From: CAIWMF01 sp964402065
GTDB lineage: Bacteria > Verrucomicrobiota > Verrucomicrobiia > Chthoniobacterales > UBA6821
Length of the DNA: 64,000 nt
Assembly (NCBI GenBank): GCA_964402065.1
Contig: CAYOAN010000005.1
Span: forward strand, 162,660-226,659
Direction of reading: 5' to 3'
Shown here: positions 42,219 through 50,561 of the stretch, in pieces
Layout of the letters: each line of letters begins with the position of its first letter
Position numbering within the stretch: the stretch's first letter is position 1
The notes under the pieces: generated by a model
Told to the model about the DNA's origin: nothing
Seen by the model: only the letters and a program-made list of their open reading frames with translations
The model's database searches: none
Translations under genes and position numbers: made by a program

Positions 42219-44894
42219 TTAAAAAGAATGGAGAATTTTTGTGGTTATGCCTCCCATGGGCGAAAACTCAATAGTAGCCTCCATCATGGCTTCGCTTGCG
42301 CAATTGCCATGATGATCGAGTGCTTGTCCTAAAATAAAGACACGAAAAGTGTAAGAGCGGATGGTGCAGAGGGAGATGAATTTTCCAAACCCCTCTTCGC
42401 GAGCACGGTCAAAGACAGCAGCTAAGGGGATATTTTCTGATGAAATATTGCTGCCTAAAGCGGGAGAGTACGTCTCCGCATTAGCAAGCAAGGGTGTTAA
42501 TAAGCGAAGGTCGGAAATTTTTTCATAAGGGCGATGGCTTTCTACTAAGTCAGCAAGCTGTTCTGCAGCTTGGAGCTGAATTTTTGAATGTAAAAAATGT
42601 TGGTCTGAAGTTGGAGTAATGCCATAAAAAAGAGCGGTGAGAATGGGGTGAGGGGCTGTATTAATGTTGATAAGACCTTTTCTGAAAATCGAGAGCTCCT
42701 TTTTAGAACCAGCTTGATCAGCAGTATGATTTTTTTTTGCGTCAGGGGAAGTAACGGTAAAGAGATCAAGAAGTTCAATAGCGCGCTTGCCTGGCATGTC
42801 CCAGTAAGAAAATTCAGGCTGACCAATTCGAAGCGTGCGCCCTCCTCCACATGCGTAGTGACTTGTTTGATGGGCTGTAGAACCAGCTTCAGGAGCGTTT
42901 CCTAGGTCATCTGCTTGAGCTGGATCATGAATATTTCCTAACTCCACAATTGAATTCATAGGGCCATGGCGCATGACTAAAGGAGCATTGAAAGCATCTT
43001 CTTCTCGATAAGAAGACGGAATTTGGTCAGGAGTTATTGTGATGGAAGAAGGGTGATTTCCTGCTGGTGGGTTGATGGGAATAAAATCGCGAGCATTCCA
43101 AGAATGTCTTGGATTAAATTGACGTTCGGCAGAGGCCTCACTCATCACACCTTGCCATTGTGTTTCCTCTAAGTAACTTTTTCTACCAGCGTAGTATTTC
43201 CAAAGATAATTGCTGAGATAGTTGTCACGAGGGTCTCCTACAAAGCGAAAGTGATTGTTGTGATCTTGTTCAGTAGGAATAAAGTTGCAGTGCCAATAGT
43301 TATTAGCATCGGAGAGAGAGCCTTCTTCGTGCTCTAGGCCACCTTCTACAAGGCCAGGACCAACGGGGAGATCACGGCTCATTTCAATAAGGTGATGATT
43401 CCAAAAAAACTCAAATGTTTGGTGGCGTTTTGGATTGGCGTTTCCTTCAGGGCCTCGCAACCAATAAGGAGGGTGTGAAGGAGAAACAGGTGTTGGTGAA
43501 TTCCAAGTTTGTGTCACTGTTGGAAAAGCAACTGTAACAGATTCATTGGCTCGGATCGTTGGTGTTGTTATTGATTGATGATAGTTTTCAAAAGCTCTTG
43601 CTTCACTTGTCCCGAAATGAAGTAAGGGACGATTAGCAATGGAAAAAGAAACAAGGTCTCCGCCTGGAATCGGCTTGGTATAAGGATTCCAGAGTTGTGC
43701 AAAATATTGACTTTCGATTGTAACACTGTTGCTGCTACACGCTTGAAGACGCAATCGTTCAGCTGTTTGTGTTACCAATGGCGCGAGCACTTGTCCTGCA
43801 GGTTCTCCTCCGTTGACTAATGTCGGCGCTGAATAAGGGTTAATATAATCGATGATACAAGCGGCAAGGCGATTGAGATAGCGCCTTTGATCACTCTCAG
43901 AGCAGCCTCGCAAGCTCGGATCTCGTTCTTTAAAACGAGGGAGATTGCGATCAATGATTTCAGCAAGGTGCAGAGCACGATCAGATTTTGTTAGGCCATA
44001 CGTGGAGTTGGTTGCAAGATCATTCAGATCGTATTTTAACTTTCCTCCATCAGGCATTGATAAGGGGATAAAGTCAGGGAGTGGAGTTTGAGAGCAGGAG
44101 AGGAACAATTTTTTCTTTTCAAAATCATCTTGGTTTCTAAAAGCACTAGAAAATCCATTGTCTACAAGCTTTTGATCGGCTAGTGCCAAAAGAGATGCCT
44201 CCTCTTCGTGAGAAAATAGAAAGTCATTTTCTAGAACCAGTGGAATGGCTTGTGTTCCTTGATCCCAATCATCAGGATTTGTGCGTGGTTTTCCTTGATG
44301 CAGCGTAGGATTGAGGCGTGCCTGTTCATCAAAAAAACGGTAAGCATAGCGAGCAATAGGAATATTTGCATGATTAGTGATGGTGACCCACGGTGCCCAG
44401 TAAGAGCCAGTTGCAGCAATCGTGTGATTTTTTTTATTGAGGTCAACAGAGTCTTCTAGCGTTCTTGCCTTCTGAAAATAGCGCTCCATTTTTTCTTCAG
44501 GGATCTGAGGGAAATCGAGGAGCAAATTCAGATTGCCAGAAAGGAGAGGGATGAATTGTCCTTGAGTTGTGAGGTTGGTGGCTCCTGCAAGCAAGATGTG
44601 ATCTTGTGGCGTTTCACCAACAAGAAATTGAGAGTGGCCTTTTGTTGCTAGAGAAAGTTGACTTGCGGCGGCAGCTAGACCTGACTCGGCCGCCAATGTT
44701 GCTTGATAAGAAGCAATGACAGAAGCTGACCTTTTTCTTTCTATTAAGATTACATCTAGCAAACTCACAATTAAAATACTGAGCAGTGCTAGCAAAAGAA
44801 GCGCCGTTAGCAAAACAGAACCTTGTTTTTCAAAAAACAATTTTTTAGAACCAAGCTGTAGGTTGTAGGTTGTGGAGGGTAGATCAGGCGACAT
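42219..44894 (-). CDS. GspK-like general secretion pathway pseudopilin, very large
   Basis: 891 residues, far longer than the usual GspK (about 330). The N-terminus has a prepilin-like G|SVLLTALLLLALLSILIVSL without Glu at +5, which is characteristic of GspK. Near the C-terminus GLININTAPHPILTALF is the GspK INxNTA motif, followed by a helix-hairpin-helix-like segment. The intervening several hundred residues are Ser/Asn/Pro-rich and extra. The first 14 codons include a translated heptanucleotide repeat; the leader may really begin at the TTG at 44840. It is flanked by elements C and D. Confidence 0.78.
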   Translation of the reverse strand: MSPDLPSTTYNLQLGSKKLFFEKQGSVLLTALLLLALLSILIVSLLDVILIERKRSASVIASYQATLAAESGLAAAASQLSLATKGHSQFLVGETPQDHILLAGATNLTTQGQFIPLLSGNLNLLLDFPQIPEEKMERYFQKARTLEDSVDLNKKNHTIAATGSYWAPWVTITNHANIPIARYAYRFFDEQARLNPTLHQGKPRTNPDDWDQGTQAIPLVLENDFLFSHEEEASLLALADQKLVDNGFSSAFRNQDDFEKKKLFLSCSQTPLPDFIPLSMPDGGKLKYDLNDLATNSTYGLTKSDRALHLAEIIDRNLPRFKERDPSLRGCSESDQRRYLNRLAACIIDYINPYSAPTLVNGGEPAGQVLAPLVTQTAERLRLQACSSNSVTIESQYFAQLWNPYTKPIPGGDLVSFSIANRPLLHFGTSEARAFENYHQSITTPTIRANESVTVAFPTVTQTWNSPTPVSPSHPPYWLRGPEGNANPKRHQTFEFFWNHHLIEMSRDLPVGPGLVEGGLEHEEGSLSDANNYWHCNFIPTEQDHNNHFRFVGDPRDNYLSNYLWKYYAGRKSYLEETQWQGVMSEASAERQFNPRHSWNARDFIPINPPAGNHPSSITITPDQIPSSYREEDAFNAPLVMRHGPMNSIVELGNIHDPAQADDLGNAPEAGSTAHQTSHYACGGGRTLRIGQPEFSYWDMPGKRAIELLDLFTVTSPDAKKNHTADQAGSKKELSIFRKGLININTAPHPILTALFYGITPTSDQHFLHSKIQLQAAEQLADLVESHRPYEKISDLRLLTPLLANAETYSPALGSNISSENIPLAAVFDRAREEGFGKFISLCTIRSYTFRVFILGQALDHHGNCASEAMMEATIEFSPMGGITTKILHSF
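44855..44880 (-). repeat. Heptanucleotide-type repeat inside the GspK-like N-terminus
   Basis: On the minus strand units CACAACCT, ACAACCT and ACAGCTT, of the same class as the start-site repeats, are translated as part of residues 6-14. This suggests that the real start lies downstream or that the repeat has been captured as coding sequence. Confidence 0.5.
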
Positions 44895-44949
44895 AGCAGC
44901 AGCAGGAAGATAGCGCGTATGAAATCAATAAGAGGATGCTGTAGGCTTG

Positions 44950-45116
44950 TATAGTGTACTAAATTGAAAAAGGCAGGCCATAAGCTTGCTCTTTTTCCTT
45001 AGGACTGCGTTCTCAGATCTTACGTTATCTTCGGATAGCGTCTCGATCTTCGGCCTTGTCCTAAGAAAAAATGTCGGCGCTTCTAACGCGCCTTTCGCAA
45101 TTTAATACGCTGCGGT
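44950..45116 (+). repeat. MITE-like palindromic element D (family 1)
   Basis: The left end TATAGTGTACTAAATTGAAA and the right end CGCAATTTAATACGCTGCGG are inverted. The core (CGTTATC-TTCG-GATAGCG hairpin, then CGATCTTCGGCCTTGTCC) is nearly identical to element C. It lies between the GspK-like gene start and the GspJ-like gene end. Confidence 0.85.
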
Positions 45117-45133
45117 AACAAATGAAAAAATGC

Positions 45134-45703
45134 TTATCTTTGAACGGAGATTACAGTTGAAAGAAAATAGCGGGGTTCTGTTTTGCCAAGAGACAAATTA
45201 ATTTCGAGGAGGTTTATTGTTTTTTCGTTTTTCCAACATGGAATGATTTCACAGGAGAGAAGATGTGTTGCAAGGAGCTTGCAATGTTCTTCATTAGGGG
45301 CTGCAAGGTCATAGAGCTCTTTTAACTTTCCATCTTGGTTAGCCGCTAGTGTCTCTTTTGCCGTTGCAACAAAGCGATAACAGTCGTTCTTTTTTTGAGG
45401 ATCAAAAAGGTAACCAACAGCAACAAGATCGTCATTGGTGTTACGTGTTAGGAAAAAAAAATCTGACTGATTTCGAAATAGTATTGGAGCTGACGAAGCA
45501 TTTTTTAAATCTCGATTGAGTAAGTGCATGAAGGTTCGTCCTTCATTCATCAAGAGCCCTTCCTCTTCCAACGCTTGTTGCATTTTTGTAGCTTGCGTTC
45601 CTGTTGTGATTACTAAGGTAATGACAAGTGCTAATAATGCTAAAGAAATCAGCATTTCAAATAACGTATAGCCTGCAACCTGCAACCTTTTGTGTTGCTT
45701 CAT
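45134..45703 (-). CDS. GspJ-like prepilin/pseudopilin
   Basis: 189 residues. The type IV prepilin N-terminus is AG|YTLFEMLISLALLALVITL, with Gly before the cleavage site and Glu at +5. The segment after the helix (about 30-60) fits a GspJ-like pseudopilin. The leader residues KRLQVAG are encoded by a heptanucleotide repeat. It overlaps the GspI-like gene as ATGA, so the two are co-translated, and precedes the GspK-like gene, a gspI-gspJ-gspK order of type II secretion or related pili. Confidence 0.82.
   Translation of the reverse strand: MKQHKRLQVAGYTLFEMLISLALLALVITLVITTGTQATKMQQALEEEGLLMNEGRTFMHLLNRDLKNASSAPILFRNQSDFFFLTRNTNDDLVAVGYLFDPQKKNDCYRFVATAKETLAANQDGKLKELYDLAAPNEEHCKLLATHLLSCEIIPCWKNEKTINLLEINLSLGKTEPRYFLSTVISVQR
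45669..45690 (-). repeat. Heptanucleotide repeat encoding the GspJ-like leader
   Basis: AGGTTGC, AGGTTGC and AGGCTAT on the minus strand are tandem heptamers translated as RLQVAGY. The plus-strand form GCAACCT is the same unit found upstream of sucB and others. Confidence 0.5.
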
Positions 45704-46227
45704 GGTTCATCGGAGGGAGCTTGTATTGCATTGGAGAGATAAAAAGTAAATTCGGAGTGATGGCGCTTTTTATCAGGAAGAATGGCAGGAGTGCTAATCA
45801 CAACAGAAACACAAGCCATCTCTGGAGGCTGTGGCGTGATAGAAACTTTTGCCAAACTCGTGATTGGTTCTTCATTGAGAGGAGCGTTGTATTCTGTAGT
45901 GTTGACTTCACGACGCGGGCGTCCTTGAACATCATAAGCAAAATAATGTTCTGAAGGTTGATCGAGTGAAAGTCGCAAGCAATGGTTTGGATTTTTTGCC
46001 CAATCAGGTGCTGTGGCTACGATTCCCTCTGGTACTGTAGTTTGCAGCGTATTGATGATGCGTTCGGCAATGAAGGTTGAACTGGTTGTTTCTTTATCTT
46101 CAAGATAGCTTCGTTTTGCTTTGGGAAAAAAAGTAAAAATAAGGCCGGCTGCCGTGGCAACAATAGCTAATGCCACAACAATTTCTAGTAACGAAAAACC
46201 GTGTGAATATCGAAGAGAGGAATTCAT
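45700..46227 (-). CDS. GspI-like prepilin/pseudopilin
   Basis: 175 residues from the ATG at 46227 (a TTG lies 6 nt upstream). The prepilin motif is HG|FSLLEIVVALAIVATAAGLI with Glu at +5. A soluble domain of about 140 residues follows. The stop overlaps the GspJ-like start as ATGA. With GspJ- and GspK-like proteins it would form the tip complex of a type II secretion pseudopilus. No ATPase, secretin or GspG is in the window. Confidence 0.8.
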   Translation of the reverse strand: MNSSLRYSHGFSLLEIVVALAIVATAAGLIFTFFPKAKRSYLEDKETTSSTFIAERIINTLQTTVPEGIVATAPDWAKNPNHCLRLSLDQPSEHYFAYDVQGRPRREVNTTEYNAPLNEEPITSLAKVSITPQPPEMACVSVVISTPAILPDKKRHHSEFTFYLSNAIQAPSDEP

Positions 46228-46285
46228 ATGCAATGAAGGCTCTTAGCAAAGAATGGTGAAAGGTGCGAGAAAATTCATCATGAAC

Positions 46286-46408
46286 TATGACGTATTGAAT
46301 TGAAAAGGGGGCGTTAAGAGCGCAGGAATTTTTTCTTCAACTCTTCCTTTCTAAAAATCTCCTCGTTCCTGGCACGACATCGACTAAAAAATTTTTTAAT
46401 ACGCTCTA
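46286..46408 (+). repeat. MITE-like palindromic element E (family 3), includes the hrpB stop
   Basis: The left end TATGACGTATTGAATTGAAA and right end AATTTTTTAATACGCTCTA are imperfect inverted repeats. The segment CCTCGTTCCTGGCACGACAT is shared with element H, and CCTTTCTAAAAATCTC with elements F and G. The right end lies at the hrpB stop: the minus-strand TAG of hrpB is the first three bases of TAGAGCGTATTAAA. Confidence 0.75.
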
Positions 46409-48940
46409 GTTCCACTGATGCTTTGGATACCGGCGTGAAAGTTCTTCTTTAATTTTGGGATAAGCTGTTTTCCAAAATGAAACTAGATCTCGGGTGATTT
46501 GGATGGGGCGGCGATTGGGAGCTAAAATTTCAATGGTCACCGGAGCCTTTCCGTGAGCCAATTTAGGAGCCGTTGCTAATCCAAAGAGATCTTGAATAGT
46601 AGCACTCAAAATAACGTCACCATTTGTTTGATAACGAAGAGGCGCTTTGCGGCCGTTGGGCAAAACATAATGAGTTGGTGCTAATATTGCGAAAGCAGTT
46701 CGTTGAGCTGCTGAGAGTAAAGTCTCTAGAGCAGGTATGGCAGGTCTATCCTTAACGTCGCGATAACTCACGGCTCCTTGGCAGCACTCTTGAAAGGCCA
46801 TGGTCCGCAGTTCTTGACTCCATGGGAGCAGTTCAAGTTCAGGGTGGAAGCAGCAAAGCCATTCATAGCGATGAATCCAAGCAGCAGCCTCTTCCCCCCA
46901 TGTTGGCAAGGGAAGTTCTGCATCCATAATGCCTTGAGCTAGTACTGCACTGACTTTTGGAGAAGGAGTAATATCGCGACTAATTGATTCCAAAACAAGA
47001 TCACGGAACACTTTTTCTTTTTTTTCTATAACACGATTATTTGCGCTATCAAAAGAGAGCTCTGTTTTGTCAAAAAAGTCATCTGGAAAAAGTGTGCGCA
47101 ACATTCCATCATCAATTGCAGTGGCCATGGAGAGTTGAATGCGAACATCGCCGCTGCTCTGGCCAATTTCATGAATTTCAGTAGCGACTAAAAGACGGCT
47201 TTCCGTAGCAGCACTTTCTTTGACAAGCATGCCTCGTCGCTCATGAACCATATCGCAGAGAAAAGTTGCAGCACTACGACGACGAGCGACCTGATCAGAA
47301 AATCCAGCAAGAATACACGCAGCCATAGCCTCATCACTTGCAGGAGGAGCGTCAATAGTGAGGCCTTGTGCTTGAGCCAAGTTGAGAAATTGGTCAAAAA
47401 TACGACCGACTTGCCGAGCTGCGTCAGCGTGAATACCAAGTTGGCGGCAAGCTTCTGTTTTAAAATCACGGCGCTGTGCCCAAGAAAAAACACGAGAGAG
47501 CACGAGAAAGTCGGAACTTCCACCGCCAAACAGGTCACGACGTGTTTCTTCTGTTTTGCGATCGGTTCGCAGTAATAAGGGACGTGCTTGAGTGAAGGCA
47601 GCCATCAAAGCAGCAGCTCGAACACAGCCAAGTTTTTCTGCAGCTAATAACATGGCTGCATAGCGAGGATGAGCGGGAAATGCCAACATGCGTTCTCCTC
47701 TCTCCGTGATTTTTCCAGCATGATCTAAGGCGCCAAGATCGCGAAGCAATGTTTCTGCTTTTTCAAAAGCAGCGGCTTGAGGAGTTTCAAGCCAGCGATC
47801 TGTTGGAGAAAAATTCAACTTTTTTAATAAGAGCAAAACTTCAGCAAGATCAACGCGATGAATTTCAGGAACATCACGGAGGGTGCGGCGTGTATGATCT
47901 CGTTCTGTCCAGAGACGCCAACAGAGTCCAGGCGCCGTTCTCCCAGCGCGGCCTGCACGTTGGTCAGCAGAGGCAGCGCTGATTTTTTCAATCAACAACG
48001 TATTCATGCCACGACGTGCGTCAAAACGTGCGATGCGTGCCAACCCGACATCAATAACCCCCGTAACTCCATCAATAGTTAGAGAAGTTTCAGCCACATT
48101 GGTGGTGACAATGACTTTGCGATTTGAACTCGGTTTGACGGCAGCATCTTGTTCGCTTGGAGGAAGCTCTCCGTGCAAAGGGAAGAGCAAAACATCGGAG
48201 GGAAGTTCTGCACGCAATGCTCTCATGGCTTTTCCTATCTCGTAGGCTCCTGGCATGAAGATCAAGAGGTGGCCTGGTGTCATCGAAAGCATTTTTCCTG
48301 CCGTTCTTGCAGCAAGATCCCATGGCTTTTCATCAGCTGGTTCCTGCTGAAGATAGCGAATCTCTACTGGATAAGTGCGGCCACTGGAACGTAAGACGGT
48401 GCAAGGTTCAAGATACTCAGACAGCATTTTTGTATCAAGCGTTGCTGACATAACGATGATCTTAAGATCTGGACGTGCAGATTCTTGCAAACGTAGGGCC
48501 TGCATGAGAGTGATGTCGCTGTAAAGATGGCGCTCATGGAATTCATCGAAAATCAAAACCGAAATATTACTGAGCAAAGGATCGTCCAGCATTTGTCGTA
48601 ATAAAATTCCTTCGGTAACGAAAAGAAGCTGCGTCTCAGCGCTGTATTGAAGGTCATGACGAATGCAATAACCAACTTCCTGACCAAGTTGCGTGCCGCG
48701 TTCGTGGGCAACTCGTCCTGCCAGCATACGCGCGGCAAGCCGACGAGGCTGAAGAATCACAGCGCGGCCGCGAGCTGTTTCAGAAGATGCTAATAAGCCT
48801 GCTTCCAAAATTATTTGAGGCACTTGTGTTGATTTTCCTGAGCCAGTAGGAGCCTCAATAATCAGGCGATTGCTTGTTTGAAGCGAGGTTACAATTTGTT
48901 CTCGAAGTTCTTCGATGGGAAGTGAGCGATTTCTATTCAC
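46406..48940 (-). CDS. hrpB: ATP-dependent helicase HrpB
   Basis: 844 residues, typical for HrpB. DEAH-box family RNA helicase with Walker A APTGSGKS (30-37) and motif II in the HrpB-specific form DEFHERHL (about 131). Motif VI QRAGRAGR is present. The HrpB C-terminal domain ends with PIQITRDLVSFWKTAYPKIK. It starts with GTG, 44 bp from the divergent exported protein. The TAG stop lies within repeat element E. Its cellular role is not settled. Confidence 0.93.
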   Translation of the reverse strand: MNRNRSLPIEELREQIVTSLQTSNRLIIEAPTGSGKSTQVPQIILEAGLLASSETARGRAVILQPRRLAARMLAGRVAHERGTQLGQEVGYCIRHDLQYSAETQLLFVTEGILLRQMLDDPLLSNISVLIFDEFHERHLYSDITLMQALRLQESARPDLKIIVMSATLDTKMLSEYLEPCTVLRSSGRTYPVEIRYLQQEPADEKPWDLAARTAGKMLSMTPGHLLIFMPGAYEIGKAMRALRAELPSDVLLFPLHGELPPSEQDAAVKPSSNRKVIVTTNVAETSLTIDGVTGVIDVGLARIARFDARRGMNTLLIEKISAASADQRAGRAGRTAPGLCWRLWTERDHTRRTLRDVPEIHRVDLAEVLLLLKKLNFSPTDRWLETPQAAAFEKAETLLRDLGALDHAGKITERGERMLAFPAHPRYAAMLLAAEKLGCVRAAALMAAFTQARPLLLRTDRKTEETRRDLFGGGSSDFLVLSRVFSWAQRRDFKTEACRQLGIHADAARQVGRIFDQFLNLAQAQGLTIDAPPASDEAMAACILAGFSDQVARRRSAATFLCDMVHERRGMLVKESAATESRLLVATEIHEIGQSSGDVRIQLSMATAIDDGMLRTLFPDDFFDKTELSFDSANNRVIEKKEKVFRDLVLESISRDITPSPKVSAVLAQGIMDAELPLPTWGEEAAAWIHRYEWLCCFHPELELLPWSQELRTMAFQECCQGAVSYRDVKDRPAIPALETLLSAAQRTAFAILAPTHYVLPNGRKAPLRYQTNGDVILSATIQDLFGLATAPKLAHGKAPVTIEILAPNRRPIQITRDLVSFWKTAYPKIKEELSRRYPKHQWN

Positions 48941-48984
48941 GTTTTCAAAGTAAACGTTTTAGAATAGCAGCTATTAAAATCGCG

Positions 48985-49803
48985 ATGAAGAATAAATTAA
49001 TGCAGCTTTTAGTGACGGTGTTGCTTCTAGGGGCTTCGAGTCTCTATGGACGAGGAGAAGCTTTAACTTCTCAGCAAATGAAAGAAGCTGCTTATCTAGA
49101 TGGAATCAGCATTCCGTCTCCTGGAGAAGTTTTTGCAGCCATTAATAAAATAAGTCGGCCCAATTGGGCGATGCTCGCTCATGGAGGGGTGGCGCCAACG
49201 ACCACAAATCGAGCTCAACTGGCCCTTGCTGTAGGGCTTTTAGTAACCAATGGGTTTATTGCTGTGGAGGCCCAAGATGGCCAACAGGTCAAAAATATAG
49301 GAAGGGACATCATGACGCTTTCTAAATCACTAGGAGTGAGTGAGCATATTTTGAGTCGTGGTAATAACTTAATTGAATTTGCAGATCACAATGAATGGGA
49401 TGCTTTGAGGCAGGAATTAGAAGCAACCGAAAATGAAGTCAAAATGACCATGATAGAACAGCAAGATCGTAATTTGGTGACGTTAACTTCTGCTGGCGCA
49501 TGGTTGAGAGGTTTGGATATCGCTGCAAAGATTATTGTGAATCATTATTCTTCAGAAGGTGCAGCCCTCTTGAATGAGCCTGTCCTCGCGAGGCATCTCG
49601 TTGCTGACTTAGAAGAGCTTTCTCCAAAGTTAAAGAATGATTCTTTAGTTATTCAGGTCAAAGAAGCACTGACAGAGATTGCTCTCATCTTAGAAAAACA
49701 AGACCATCATTGTAGCCAAGAAGTCCTTGCTGAAATTCAAGAAAAAGCGAGTCGTGTTATTAAAGCAATAGAAGCGTCTCCTTCATCCAGTCATGCATCA
49801 TGA
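48985..49803 (+). CDS. Exported helical protein, hypothetical
   Basis: 272 residues from the ATG at 48985, where a signal peptide begins (MKNKLMQLLVTVLLLGASSL, cleavage near YG). The mature protein is helical, with GGVAPTTTNRAQLALAVGLL and a C-terminal coiled-coil-like region. No family recognised. It is divergent from hrpB and overlaps the next gene as ATGA, so the two products probably act together in the envelope. Confidence 0.75.
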   Translation: MKNKLMQLLVTVLLLGASSLYGRGEALTSQQMKEAAYLDGISIPSPGEVFAAINKISRPNWAMLAHGGVAPTTTNRAQLALAVGLLVTNGFIAVEAQDGQQVKNIGRDIMTLSKSLGVSEHILSRGNNLIEFADHNEWDALRQELEATENEVKMTMIEQQDRNLVTLTSAGAWLRGLDIAAKIIVNHYSSEGAALLNEPVLARHLVADLEELSPKLKNDSLVIQVKEALTEIALILEKQDHHCSQEVLAEIQEKASRVIKAIEASPSSSHAS

Positions 49804-50309
49804 AAAAAAAGCAGATTAAAATTATTTTTGGTGCGGTGATCTTAGTCTTTATTGGGAGTGCCCTATCGCTGTTGCGTGGGAATCTTATTCCAGAAAAAAA
49901 AGTGCCAGTGATTGCTCCTGCTGATTTTGTGGAATCAAAACGTCATGCGCTAGACCTTTTGGGAGGATTGGTGAACCACGGATTTAGAGTGAGAGATGAG
50001 ATTTGGGAAATTTCCTTAAGGCCTAAAAAAAAGGAGTTGTTGCAATTGACGCTCTTTGCAGGAAATCAATATTGGTTTGCAGCCTCTGCCTCTGCCCCAG
50101 CTCAGCGACTGAAACTAGCGCTTTATGATAATGATGGAAGTCCAGTGGCATTAGATTTATGGAAAGATGATCATAGCATTTCCGGAGCACGTATGGCTGG
50201 AGGGGTGGTTGTTTCTCGAAGTGGGAACTATTACGTCGGGCTAGAATTGCTCGAGGAAGAGGGGGCAAGAGAGGCTGTGCCAGCAAGTTTGGTTTATGCC
50301 TATCAGTAG
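49800..50309 (+). CDS. Membrane-anchored protein with PPC-like beta domain
   Basis: 169 residues. One N-terminal transmembrane helix (IKIIFGAVILVFIGSALSLL) is followed by a periplasmic domain whose pattern (QYWFAASAS, LKLALYDNDGSPVALDLW, SGNYYVGLEL) resembles bacterial pre-peptidase C-terminal-like beta sandwiches. That likeness is inference. The ATG overlaps the upstream stop (ATGA). Element F follows shortly after its stop. Confidence 0.7.
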   Translation: MKKKQIKIIFGAVILVFIGSALSLLRGNLIPEKKVPVIAPADFVESKRHALDLLGGLVNHGFRVRDEIWEISLRPKKKELLQLTLFAGNQYWFAASASAPAQRLKLALYDNDGSPVALDLWKDDHSISGARMAGGVVVSRSGNYYVGLELLEEEGAREAVPASLVYAYQ

Positions 50310-50323
50310 AGTGTAGCCTGTTA

Positions 50324-50483
50324 TAGTCAACTTAGTTAGAAATGACAATAAAGGGACTTGATCGTATTTAGGAACAAGCAGCGTTCTCATTCCATCACGT
50401 TATCGTTGAGATAACGTCCGGTCTTCGGCCTCGCCTTTTCTAAAAATCTCTGCGTTCTTTCCTGTCATTTCTAGATAAATTGA
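50324..50483 (+). repeat. MITE-like palindromic element F (family 2) with a fused family-1 end
   Basis: The left end TAGTCAACTTAGTTAGAAAT and right end TGTCATTTCTAGATAAATTG are inverted repeats. The core hairpin ACGTTATC-GTTGA-GATAACGT is a perfect 8-bp stem, and TTCGGCCTCGCCTTTTCTAA matches element G. The right terminus continues into GACATAAGCTCGCTCTTTT (about 50491-50510), the left part of a family-1 element, so two elements appear nested or fused. Confidence 0.75.
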
Positions 50484-50561
50484 AAGAGAGGCGACATAAG
50501 CTCGCTCTTTTAATGCGCGCTTGTCCATTGAGAGCACTGTACTTCGAAGTCTATCTCAGCT

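Noticed and set aside
42081..42332. 83-codon plus-strand frame MFYLKATIVKWVCCGKARHS
   Set aside because: It crosses into the end of the GspK-like gene on the opposite strand, has no ribosome-binding site and no recognisable family.
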